Notes under the pieces: generated by a model
Told to the model about the DNA's origin: nothing
What the model saw: the letters and a program-made list of their open reading frames with translations, nothing else
Database searches by the model: none
Position numbers and translations under genes: made by a program
Assembly: GCA_022424805.1 (NCBI GenBank)
Contig: JAKMGR010000589.1
Location: 1-6,543 of the forward strand
Direction: 5' to 3'
From: Verrucomicrobiales bacterium
Lineage (GTDB): Bacteria > Verrucomicrobiota > Verrucomicrobiia > Verrucomicrobiales > DEV007
DNA: 6,543 bases
Shown: positions 1-6,155 of the stretch, in pieces
Numbering within the stretch: the first letter of the stretch is position 1
Layout of the letters: every line of letters begins with the position of its first letter

Positions 1-647
1 GAAGATTCGAGATCGCCATCAGCTGTTTTGAACGCATCCGCGTCGATTGTCAGGGGAGCGCCCAGCACGACTAGCGGAGCTCCATACTGAGGACAAGTGA
101 TTGCCTCTTCCAGGCTCAACCCGCCCACCGCCTGAACCGGCACATCGACTGCGTCGACGACCTCTCGCAATTGATCGAGGGGACTCGGCATGCGATTTCC
201 CGCAGCGGCGATTCCGCGCCGTTCATCGTATCCGATATGGTGAATCACGTAGCCGCATCCGAGGTCAGCAAGTCGCTTCGCGCCATCGACCATATCAGGA
301 CAACCGAGGTTGTCGCCCATCACCTCACAACCAAAATCTTTTCCGGCCTGGACGACGCATTTGATGGTTTCCTCGTGAGCTCGCGCCATTACGACGACCT
401 GAGTTGCGCCGGCCTTTGCCATCATCTCTGCTTCGAGGTATCCGCCATCCATCGTCTTCAGATCAGCGACAATGGGAACATCGGGAAATGCTTCACGTAG
501 TTCTCTGACTCCGTGAAGCCCTTCGGCAAGGATCAAAGGGGTTCCTGCTTCAAGCCAATCTACACCGGCTCGCCGGGCGAGAGCTGCCGTTTCAAGCGCC
601 TCATCGATATTCGTGAGATCGAGGGAAATTTGCACAATCGGTTTCAT
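1..647 (-). CDS. 3-hexulose-6-phosphate synthase-like protein (OMPDC/HUMPS superfamily), partial, C-terminus off the left edge
   Basis: The minus strand reads as an open frame of 215 codons from ATG at 647-645 to the window edge. It matches the beta/alpha-barrel family of 3-hexulose-6-phosphate synthase (HPS) and 3-keto-L-gulonate-6-phosphate decarboxylase (KGPDC). Visible motifs are a first strand with D10 (QISLDL), E33 in WLEAGTPL, the superfamily signature DLKTMD at 62-67 (metal and catalytic D62, K64, D67), HHIGYDE at 136-142 and a phosphate-loop-like AVGGLS at 173-178. DLKTMD and AGTPL resemble HPS more than KGPDC. HPS performs aldol condensation of formaldehyde with ribulose 5-phosphate, and the reverse reaction can supply ribulose 5-phosphate. 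The KGPDC-type phosphate arginine near the C-terminus is absent (LGAPLT at 195-200). Family length is about 210-230 residues, so only a short tail is missing. An AGGA at 660-657 lies 9 nt before the ATG and supports this start. The fold is certain; the exact substrate is not. Confidence 0.85.
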   Translation of the reverse strand, partial: MKPIVQISLDLTNIDEALETAALARRAGVDWLEAGTPLILAEGLHGVRELREAFPDVPIVADLKTMDGGYLEAEMMAKAGATQVVVMARAHEETIKCVVQAGKDFGCEVMGDNLGCPDMVDGAKRLADLGCGYVIHHIGYDERRGIAAAGNRMPSPLDQLREVVDAVDVPVQAVGGLSLEEAITCPQYGAPLVVLGAPLTIDADAFKTADGDLES

Positions 648-776
648 TCGAACGCATCCTAGCAAAAGCAGTTCGATCCGTCCTAGGAAAGATACAGGGA
701 AACGCGCCACCTGGCTTTGTCTGGTCATTGACCATACCCTGTTGACTCATTGACCGTAGCCTGTTTGGTCTGAGTT
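648..776. promoter_or_regulatory. Divergent intergenic region between the HPS-like gene and dus
   Basis: These 129 bp separate two divergently transcribed genes and must hold both promoters. The left part carries the AGGA Shine-Dalgarno of the minus-strand gene (660-657) and two similar CCTAG-containing segments near 658 and 682. The right part holds the direct repeat and palindrome listed separately. TTGAC cores occur at 728, 742 and 750 and could be -35-like elements for the plus-strand gene, but none has a convincing TATAAT-like hexamer 16-18 bp downstream. I therefore do not assign a specific promoter. No small ORF is evident. Confidence 0.5.
725..768. repeat. 22-bp tandem direct repeat, possible operator
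   Basis: Two adjacent 22-bp units (725-746 and 747-768) agree at 17 of 22 positions. Both begin with TCATTGACC and share TA and CCTGTT in the same positions; most mismatches fall in the last three bases. A perfect 11-bp palindrome, GGTCATTGACC (723-733), overlaps the start of the first unit. The period is about two helical turns, so both units present the same DNA face. The array ends 8 bp before the GTG start of the downstream gene. Binding by a regulator is inference. Confidence 0.55.
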
Positions 777-1805
777 GTGAGTATACCCCCGCGGCTTCCC
801 CTTGCTCCGATGCAGGATGTTTCCGTTCTGCCGCTTTGGCGGTGCCTGGAGCGTCGCGGTGGACCTGATTATTATGTGACCGAGTATTTCCGGGTTCACC
901 GGGATTCTAGTCCGGAGAAGAAGATTCTTAGGTCAGTTGTTGATATGTCAGGATCAAAACCGGTCATGGCCCAGATGATTGGAAATGACCCGAAGCACCT
1001 CGTCCGCTCGGCAAAACTCATCCAGGAGGAATCTGATTGTGCGGGCATTGATGTGAATCTCGGATGCCCCGCGCCAAAGGTTTGTGGAAAAGCAGCGGGC
1101 GGTGCGCTTTTGAAAAATCACGAACTGATCCGCGAAATCGCTCTTTCCCTTCGTCCTGTTGTGAGTGGCTCGTTGACTCTGAAAACCCGGGTTGGTTTTG
1201 AAACAGAAAGCGAGTTTGATGATCTACTCGCTCTATTCGCTGATTTGCCGATCGACGGTCTCGCTATTCATGGGCGAACTGTTCGAGAGCGATACCAATC
1301 CGCTGTTCACGTAGATTGCATTGCTCGCGCCGTGGAAGCATTGCCATTTCCCGTATCCGCAAATGGCAGCATCGTTTCTGTGAAAACGGCCCTCGCAATG
1401 CTGCAGCGAACCCGCGCCGCCGGGCTCATGATCGGACGCGGCGGGATTCGCAACCCCTGGCTCTTTGCCCAGATTCATGATGCGGTGCAGGGCCAGAATC
1501 CGTTTCAACCGACCTTGGGTGATGTCGGGGAATACCTGGAAGAGTTGACTGATGAAGTTGCTGCCGAGGGAGACTTTGGTGACAAAGGGCAGCTTGCAAA
1601 TCGAATGAAGAAATTTGCCAATTACATCGCCATCGGAGTTGCCGGCGGTGAACTCGTCGACAAGCTGCGTCGGACACGTGACCACGACGAATTTCTCTCA
1701 ATCAGTCGAGAGTATCTGACAGGATCGGAGTTGTTTCCGGAAGAGCCGGAGGAAGATGGAAAGCTTTTTTGTGGAGCAGGGGAGTTGCTTGCAGGCAAGG
1801 TCTGA
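777..1805 (+). CDS. tRNA-dihydrouridine synthase (DusB-like)
   Basis: This 342-residue protein is a flavin (FMN) enzyme that uses NAD(P)H to reduce specific uridines in tRNA to dihydrouridine in the cytoplasm. It has the N-terminal FMN-binding LAPM (9-12), Q66 in MAQMIGN, NLGCPAPKV with the catalytic C97 that protonates the uridine, a DusB-like AAGGALL (106-112), LKTRVG with K136, AIHGRT with H165, SANGS (194-198) and the phosphate-binding MIGRG (218-222). A helical C-terminal domain follows (about 250-320), as usual. NMGCPAKKV-type and IHGRT motifs place it nearer DusB than DusA or DusC, but which tRNA position it modifies cannot be read from this. The start is GTG at 777: an in-frame TGA sits at 771-773, and the next Met (residue 12) would cut into the FMN motif. 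The Shine-Dalgarno is poor. It heads a probable two-gene transcript with the glycosidase-like gene 18 bp downstream. Confidence 0.93.
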   Translation: MSIPPRLPLAPMQDVSVLPLWRCLERRGGPDYYVTEYFRVHRDSSPEKKILRSVVDMSGSKPVMAQMIGNDPKHLVRSAKLIQEESDCAGIDVNLGCPAPKVCGKAAGGALLKNHELIREIALSLRPVVSGSLTLKTRVGFETESEFDDLLALFADLPIDGLAIHGRTVRERYQSAVHVDCIARAVEALPFPVSANGSIVSVKTALAMLQRTRAAGLMIGRGGIRNPWLFAQIHDAVQGQNPFQPTLGDVGEYLEELTDEVAAEGDFGDKGQLANRMKKFANYIAIGVAGGELVDKLRRTRDHDEFLSISREYLTGSELFPEEPEEDGKLFCGAGELLAGKV

Positions 1806-1823
1806 TTCCGCTACACAGGCGGT

Positions 1824-3701
1824 ATGCGATTTGTAGTCTTGCTGATCTGTCTGACCGTTCCTTCCTTTGCACCGGCCAGAGATGGCGATGGATCCGTTGC
1901 TGTTTCCGGCGAGATGAAGGCCTGGCACGCAGTGACGCTGACGCTTTCCGGGCCATTTGCGAAGGAGTGGGATAAGAATCCGAATCCTTTCTCTGACTAC
2001 GTCTTCTCCGTGCAGTTTAGACACGTGACCGGTCTTCCCGCCTATACTGTTCCGGGCTATTTTGCGGCAGATGGGAATGCTGGAGAAACTGGTGCCGAAG
2101 AAGGAAACTGCTGGCGTGCCCATCTTTCTCCCGACAAGCCAGGCAAGTGGGAGTGGAGAGCTGAAATAAGCAAACGGGATGGCAAGGGTTTCGCGACGCT
2201 GACCGAATTTTCGAGCAGCGGATCATTTACCATTGCGCCGTCGGACAAATCGACTCCCGATTTCCGTGCCCGTGGGCGCCTCAACTACATTGGCGAGCGA
2301 TACCTGCAATTCGCGGGGGATAAATCCCGCTTTCTCAAGGCAGGACCGGACGCGCCGGAAACGCTTCTTGCCTACGCCGACTTCGATGGAACCCAGGCAA
2401 ACAATCCGAAAAAGGGACCTCTCAAGTCCTGGAAACCCCATGCCGGAGATTGGAAACAGGGTGATCCTACGTGGCACGATGGCAAAGGGAAGGCGCTGAT
2501 CGGTGCGCTGAACTACCTTTCCGATCAGGGAGTGAATGCCTTCTCGTTCCTCACCTACAATGCGGGAGGCGACGGAGACAACATCTGGCCTTTCGTCGAT
2601 CGAGACGAGAAGATGCACTACGATTGCTCTAAGCTGGATCAGTGGAACATCGTGTTTTCTCATGCGACCGCGAAGGGGCTGCATCTTCATTTCAAGATGC
2701 AGGAAACGGAGATGGACGACAATCGTCATGGTCACAAGGAAGTGACCGTCAAAGATATTCCGACCTCGCTCGACGGAGGCGAACTGGGGCTGGAGCGCGA
2801 ACTCTACATTCGCGAATTGGTGGCGCGCTTTTCCCACCATCTCGCTTTGAACTGGAATATTGGAGAAGAAAATACGCAGTCTCCGGAGGAAATTCGAAAA
2901 ATGGCGGAGCATATCCGACAGCTCGACCCCTACCATCATCCCATCGTCATCCATACCTATCCGAACCAGCAGGATAAGGTATATCCGAAACTCGTTGGTG
3001 ACCAATCCTTCCTGACAGGCGCCTCGCTCCAGAACGGATGGAACCAGGTCCATCAGCGCACTCTTAAGTGGATCAAAGCCTCGAAAGAATCGGGCAAGCA
3101 ATGGGTCGTGGCCAATGATGAGCAGGGGCCCGCCAGTCTCGGTGTTCCTCCTGATCCCGGTTACGAGGGCTTTGACGGTTGGGCTAAGGACCCAAAATCG
3201 AAGAATGCAAAACCCTACAACTGGGAAGATGTTCGGCGTGACACCCTGTGGGGCAATCTCATGGCCGGTGGCGCCGGTGTGGAATACTACTTCGGCTATC
3301 AGCTGCCGCAGAATGATTTGATCTGCGAGGATTTTCGCAGCCGCGAAAAGTCGTGGGATGCCTGCCGCATTGCCCTGGAATTCTTCCAGGAAAATGAAAT
3401 TCCGTTCTGGGAGATGGAACCATCCGATGCACTTGTTGGTAACGCGGAGGAGAAAAATGGAAAACCCTGGTGTCTCGCGAAGGCGGGAGATTGTTACGTT
3501 GTTTTCGTTCCGGCCGGAGTGAAAGAAGCCCGCCTCGATTTGTCAGAGGAGTCCGAGGCCTTTCCCGTCCGCCGCTTTTTCCCTGACACCGGCGAATGGC
3601 CTGAAGTCGACGAGGCATTTACCGTGACCGTACTAGGAGAGGCAGTAGTGCTTCCAACGCCCGAAGATCGCGATGTGGTGTTTTTGATTCGGCGGGGGTG
3701 A
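1824..3701 (+). CDS. Secreted DUF5060 / DUF4038-like TIM-barrel glycoside hydrolase candidate
   Basis: This protein has 625 residues. Residues 1-18 form a Sec signal peptide (hydrophobic 3-12, AxA site APA before R19); there is no lipobox, as C9 is preceded by Ile. Residues about 30-138 look like the beta-sandwich DUF5060 domain (WHAVTLTLSGP, then the conserved-looking PGYFAAD and GKWEWRAE). Residues about 150-535 resemble the DUF4038/apiosidase-like (beta/alpha)8 barrel: LNYLSDQGVNAFSFLTYN (229-246), LNWNIGEEN (342-350), WVVANDEQG (427-435) and GAGVEYYFGY (483-492). Candidate catalytic carboxylates are E348 or E349 at the end of strand 4 and E433 near strand 7, by analogy with clan-A glycosidases. 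Residues about 549-623 match a collagenase-like 'putative collagen-binding' beta domain (CYVVFVPAG, VRRFFPDTGEW), common at the end of such enzymes. It would act in the periplasm or outside on a polysaccharide or glycoside of unknown identity. The start is fixed by the signal peptide; its AGGCGG is a weak Shine-Dalgarno. Confidence 0.82.
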   Translation: MRFVVLLICLTVPSFAPARDGDGSVAVSGEMKAWHAVTLTLSGPFAKEWDKNPNPFSDYVFSVQFRHVTGLPAYTVPGYFAADGNAGETGAEEGNCWRAHLSPDKPGKWEWRAEISKRDGKGFATLTEFSSSGSFTIAPSDKSTPDFRARGRLNYIGERYLQFAGDKSRFLKAGPDAPETLLAYADFDGTQANNPKKGPLKSWKPHAGDWKQGDPTWHDGKGKALIGALNYLSDQGVNAFSFLTYNAGGDGDNIWPFVDRDEKMHYDCSKLDQWNIVFSHATAKGLHLHFKMQETEMDDNRHGHKEVTVKDIPTSLDGGELGLERELYIRELVARFSHHLALNWNIGEENTQSPEEIRKMAEHIRQLDPYHHPIVIHTYPNQQDKVYPKLVGDQSFLTGASLQNGWNQVHQRTLKWIKASKESGKQWVVANDEQGPASLGVPPDPGYEGFDGWAKDPKSKNAKPYNWEDVRRDTLWGNLMAGGAGVEYYFGYQLPQNDLICEDFRSREKSWDACRIALEFFQENEIPFWEMEPSDALVGNAEEKNGKPWCLAKAGDCYVVFVPAGVKEARLDLSEESEAFPVRRFFPDTGEWPEVDEAFTVTVLGEAVVLPTPEDRDVVFLIRRG

Positions 3702-3718
3702 GTTTTGCTCCTCTCTCG

Positions 3719-4828
3719 CTAAAAAACGCTGTCGTTAATCAGTTTGTTCACCACGTTGAAGTAGGCGGAGGCGGCTCGAATAATCAGTGCCGCTACAAAG
3801 AGCAGGATCGCCCAGTAAAACAATTTTGGAGCCCATTCCGCGACGCGGTCCATTGCATCACCGGCGGCTTCGGAATAGAATCGCGACCACTCTGCGAGCT
3901 CCCGGTCGAGCTGTCCGGATTCTTCGGCGGAGGCCATCCCTCGCGAAAAGTCACTGGGAAAGGCATGGGGCGCGGAGAATAGCGCGGAGGAAAGTTCATC
4001 TCCCTCTGCCACAATCTCGGCCCCGACGAAACTCGCTTCGCGAATCGATCCGCTGCCTGATGCTTTGCCAGCACCGCTGAGGGAATCGCTCATCTTCTTT
4101 CCGGCGAGGAGAAAGATCTCAAACACCTTCGTGAATCGCTCCAGCGCGACAGCTTTTCGCGCTTTTCCAAAAAGCGGAATCAAATTCAGCAGCGAGTCGA
4201 CTGCAGCAGAGCGGCGCGCCAATTTCACGAGAACGGAGAATCCGATGATCAATCCGAGAATTACGACGTAGGCGATAAGCATATTCTTTCCCGCCTGGAG
4301 AAAGGAAGCCATGTAGTCCGGTTTTTCGGCATTGGCATCGAGTGTGAGGCCACTGAAAGCGGTGACGGCAAGCGTGGAGACAGGAACGGCGAGGTGGACG
4401 AGAACAATGGGATAGGTCAGTCCTTTCCGGATCTTTTGTCGAGTCCGGTGAATGCGGCGAAAGTACTCGGCGAGATGTCCAAATCCTTTTTCGAGCATTC
4501 CGCCTTCTTCCGATGCCGAGACGACTTCCACTTCCAGCGGAGAGACGATGCCTCGGGCGAGCCCGATGGAGTCGCCGATAGTTTTGCCCTGCTTCAGCCC
4601 GCTAAGAATGTTTTCGTAGAGCTTTTTTTCTGCGGAGCGGACACGCGGTTGTCGCAGTAGCGAATCGCAGGCTTTCTCCATGCCCATGCCGGAGCGCGCG
4701 TATTTCTCGAGGTTTGAATACACGAGTCCCTTTGCTTTGACGGAAAGTCCTGCCATCCGGCAATGTGCCATTTCTGTCCGTGTTTTAAAATCGGGAATTT
4801 CGGGGAAAGGCTCCTGTACGAAATCCAC
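3719..4828 (-). CDS. Type II secretion / type IV pilus assembly inner-membrane platform protein (GspF/PilC family)
   Basis: This 369-residue protein carries two T2SSF repeats. Repeat 1 (about 35-158) includes NLEKYARSGMGMEKA (39-53), the conserved acidic turn SEEGGML (106-112, family GExxGxL) and KGLTYPIVL (135-143). Repeat 2 (about 214-350) includes LIPLFGKARKA (216-226), ERFTKVFEIFLLAGK (230-244) and AEESGQLD (301-308). Predicted membrane segments lie at about 139-161, 182-203 and 335-357, the usual three-helix layout. Such proteins form the platform beside the assembly ATPase in secretion or pilus machines. Length is slightly below the usual 400 because the N-terminal region is short. The start is GTG at 4828-4826, directly after an in-frame TAG and behind GGGGAG at a tight 3-nt spacing; ATG at residue 20 or 25 is possible. 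No gspE, gspG or pil gene is in view, so its machine is unknown. It converges on the glycosidase-like gene with a 17-bp gap. Confidence 0.9.
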   Translation of the reverse strand: MDFVQEPFPEIPDFKTRTEMAHCRMAGLSVKAKGLVYSNLEKYARSGMGMEKACDSLLRQPRVRSAEKKLYENILSGLKQGKTIGDSIGLARGIVSPLEVEVVSASEEGGMLEKGFGHLAEYFRRIHRTRQKIRKGLTYPIVLVHLAVPVSTLAVTAFSGLTLDANAEKPDYMASFLQAGKNMLIAYVVILGLIIGFSVLVKLARRSAAVDSLLNLIPLFGKARKAVALERFTKVFEIFLLAGKKMSDSLSGAGKASGSGSIREASFVGAEIVAEGDELSSALFSAPHAFPSDFSRGMASAEESGQLDRELAEWSRFYSEAAGDAMDRVAEWAPKLFYWAILLFVAALIIRAASAYFNVVNKLINDSVF

Positions 4829-4876
4829 CTACTCCCCGTGTCTTGACGAGAGGGGAAAAATCCCGATTGGTTACCC
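4829..4876. promoter_or_regulatory. Short divergent promoter spacer with a small inverted repeat
   Basis: Only 48 bp separate the divergent GspF-like and AKR-like genes. The spacer contains GGGGAG (minus strand, 4837-4832), a likely Shine-Dalgarno for the GspF-like gene, a TTGACG (4843-4848) that could be a -35 element for the plus-strand gene, and GGGGAAAAATCCC (4852-4864), whose ends pair as GGGA/TCCC around an A4 loop. The room after TTGACG would leave a leader of almost zero length, and no -10 hexamer is convincing. A Shine-Dalgarno for the plus-strand gene is absent. Confidence 0.4.
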
Positions 4877-5992
4877 ATGAAATTGACCAAAACAGCATTC
4901 GGATCCTGGAGTGGTGGACGTTTTATGCACTTCGGCCAGAGGCTCGAAGAAGATCGCTGGATTGCACTTGCACGCCAGGCCTACGACGAGGGCGTTCGCA
5001 CCTTCCTCACTTCTGATGTGTATGGAATCGGACAGGGCGATGAACTGCTGGGTAAAGCGCTCGAAGGGATCGATCGTGACAGTTACTGCCTTGTCGCCAT
5101 GATCGGTCACGACATCTATGATGGTCAGCGCCAGGGTGCCAAAGGCTACGCACGCTTCACCAATTCGGAACTGCGAGGTCCTGACGGTTACGAGGAGTAT
5201 CTCGAGCGGTCTACCAAGAGGTGTGCCGAGCGCTGCGGAACTGATCACTTCGACATTGTGATGCTTCACAACCCGGATTCAATTGGCTACTCCAGCCCGG
5301 ATGTCTGGTCAGCGATGGCAAAGCTTCGCGAAAAGGGTCTTGCTGGTGACACGGGAATTGCGCCTGGCCCAGCCAACGGATTCGCGATCGACATGGCCTA
5401 CTGCATTGAGAATTTTCACGGCGAGATCGATTCGGCCATGATCATCATCAATCCGATGGAGCCGTGGCCCGGTCGCTATGTGCTTCCGATCGCAAGCGAG
5501 TTCGAGGTCGACATCCTTGCTCGTGTTGTCGACTTCGGCGGGATTTTCCATGACGACGTGAAGCCCGGACACTTTTTCAAAGACGGTGATCACCGCACTT
5601 ACCGCCCAGAGGGATGGATCGAGCACGGCTGTGAAAAGCTGGAGAAAATGCGTCCGATTGCAGAAAAGCACGGCCTCACCATGCTGCAGCTTGCCTGCAT
5701 CTGGGATCTCAGCCAGGATCCGGTGAAATCGGTTGGACCTACATTCATCCAGGAAGCTGGAGACGACGCTCGTCCGGTCGAAGAGAAAATTTCGGAGTTC
5801 GCTGCTCTACCTGATGTGAAGCTTTCGCCGGAAGAGGTCGAGACGATTCGCGAAATTGGAAACAATGAGGGCTGCATGCCTCTCAAAGGAGCGAGCACGC
5901 GCTACGAAGGTGAGCCTCAGCCAGATCATTGGCCGATGCGCACCGAACTCCAGCCTCTTGCCGACAAGTGGGGGCTGAACCCTGCGTGGTAG
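4877..5992 (+). CDS. Aldo/keto reductase-fold protein with altered catalytic tetrad
   Basis: The 371-residue product follows the aldo/keto reductase (AKR) barrel: TKTAFGSWSGGR near the N-terminus, YDEGVRTFLTSDVYGIGQGDELLGKAL (36-62), HFDIVMLHNPDS (124-135), REKGLAGDTGIAPG (151-164), HGLTMLQLACIWDLS (265-279) and KLSPEEVETIREIG (315-328). The last part resembles the AKR C-terminal helix. Canonical AKRs use Asp, Tyr, Lys and His with Asp five residues before Tyr. Here Y49 and H131 are kept, but L44 sits at the Asp position and M75 (AMIGHD) at the Lys position. The fold is clear, but ordinary NAD(P)H-dependent carbonyl reduction is doubtful. No signal peptide, so it is cytoplasmic. An in-frame TGA at 4844-4846 leaves the ATG at 4877 as the first good start; the N-terminal motif needs it, though no Shine-Dalgarno precedes it. 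Transcription probably ends at the terminator near 6119-6136. Confidence 0.85.
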   Translation: MKLTKTAFGSWSGGRFMHFGQRLEEDRWIALARQAYDEGVRTFLTSDVYGIGQGDELLGKALEGIDRDSYCLVAMIGHDIYDGQRQGAKGYARFTNSELRGPDGYEEYLERSTKRCAERCGTDHFDIVMLHNPDSIGYSSPDVWSAMAKLREKGLAGDTGIAPGPANGFAIDMAYCIENFHGEIDSAMIIINPMEPWPGRYVLPIASEFEVDILARVVDFGGIFHDDVKPGHFFKDGDHRTYRPEGWIEHGCEKLEKMRPIAEKHGLTMLQLACIWDLSQDPVKSVGPTFIQEAGDDARPVEEKISEFAALPDVKLSPEEVETIREIGNNEGCMPLKGASTRYEGEPQPDHWPMRTELQPLADKWGLNPAW

Positions 5993-6155
5993 GCATTCCC
6001 CGTTTACGGACAAAGACATTTCAAAACACAACAGAGTGGGCTCGCTGAGCTAACCCTGCTGCGTCCCTGTGAAACAGGGTCAAGAAAAAGCGAAAGTATT
6101 TTCCTCGTTTTTCCGTTGCCCGCGTGGCGGGTTTTTCATCCACTTGATTCTGTTG
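5993..6155. other. Non-coding spacer with several potential RNA hairpins
   Basis: I find no coding potential in these 163 bp. They contain, in order: a small hairpin GCTC-GCT-GAGC (6040-6050); a 6-bp hairpin CCCTGT-GAA-ACAGGG (6065-6079); an imperfect hairpin in which GAAAAA (6084-6089) and CGA (6091-6093) pair with TCG (6105-6107) and TTTTTC (6108-6113) around one bulged G; and then the intrinsic terminator listed separately. A second CCCTG at 6054-6058, preceded by A, can pair instead with CAGGGT (6075-6080), so two pairings compete for the same right arm. It could be the 3' UTR of the AKR-like gene, the leader of the sulfatase, or both. Confidence 0.5.
6119..6136 (+). terminator. Rho-independent terminator
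   Basis: CCCGC (6119-6123), loop GTG (6124-6126) and GCGGG (6127-6131) form a perfect 5-bp GC-rich stem followed directly by TTTTT (6132-6136). This is a textbook intrinsic terminator reading on the plus strand. It lies 127 bp after the AKR-like stop codon and its T-tract ends only 19 bp before the sulfatase ATG. Confidence 0.78.

Noticed and set aside
101..500. Plus-strand frames of 87 and 109 codons opposite the HPS-like gene
   Set aside because: The minus-strand protein has clear family motifs throughout, so these are shadows.
1233..1685. 150-codon minus-strand frame opposite dus
   Set aside because: Antisense to the conserved dihydrouridine synthase core; no domain-like sequence.
1824..1880. 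Lipoprotein signal (LLIC at residues 6-9)
   Set aside because: Residue before Cys is Ile rather than Gly, Ala or Ser, and a good APA signal peptidase I site follows.
2223..3101. Open frame of 292 codons on the minus strand opposite the glycosidase-like gene
   Set aside because: Lies entirely antisense to a well-supported secreted enzyme; its translation shows no recognisable domain and there is no convincing ribosome site. Codon-bias shadow.
3702..3718. Possible bidirectional terminator between the convergent glycosidase-like and GspF-like genes
   Set aside because: The 17-bp gap has no GC-rich inverted repeat; nearby CGCT copies are direct, not inverted.
6065..6079. CCCTGT-GAA-ACAGGG as a second intrinsic terminator
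   Set aside because: The stem is followed by an A-rich run, with no T-tract on the plus strand; on the minus strand it is also not followed by T residues.
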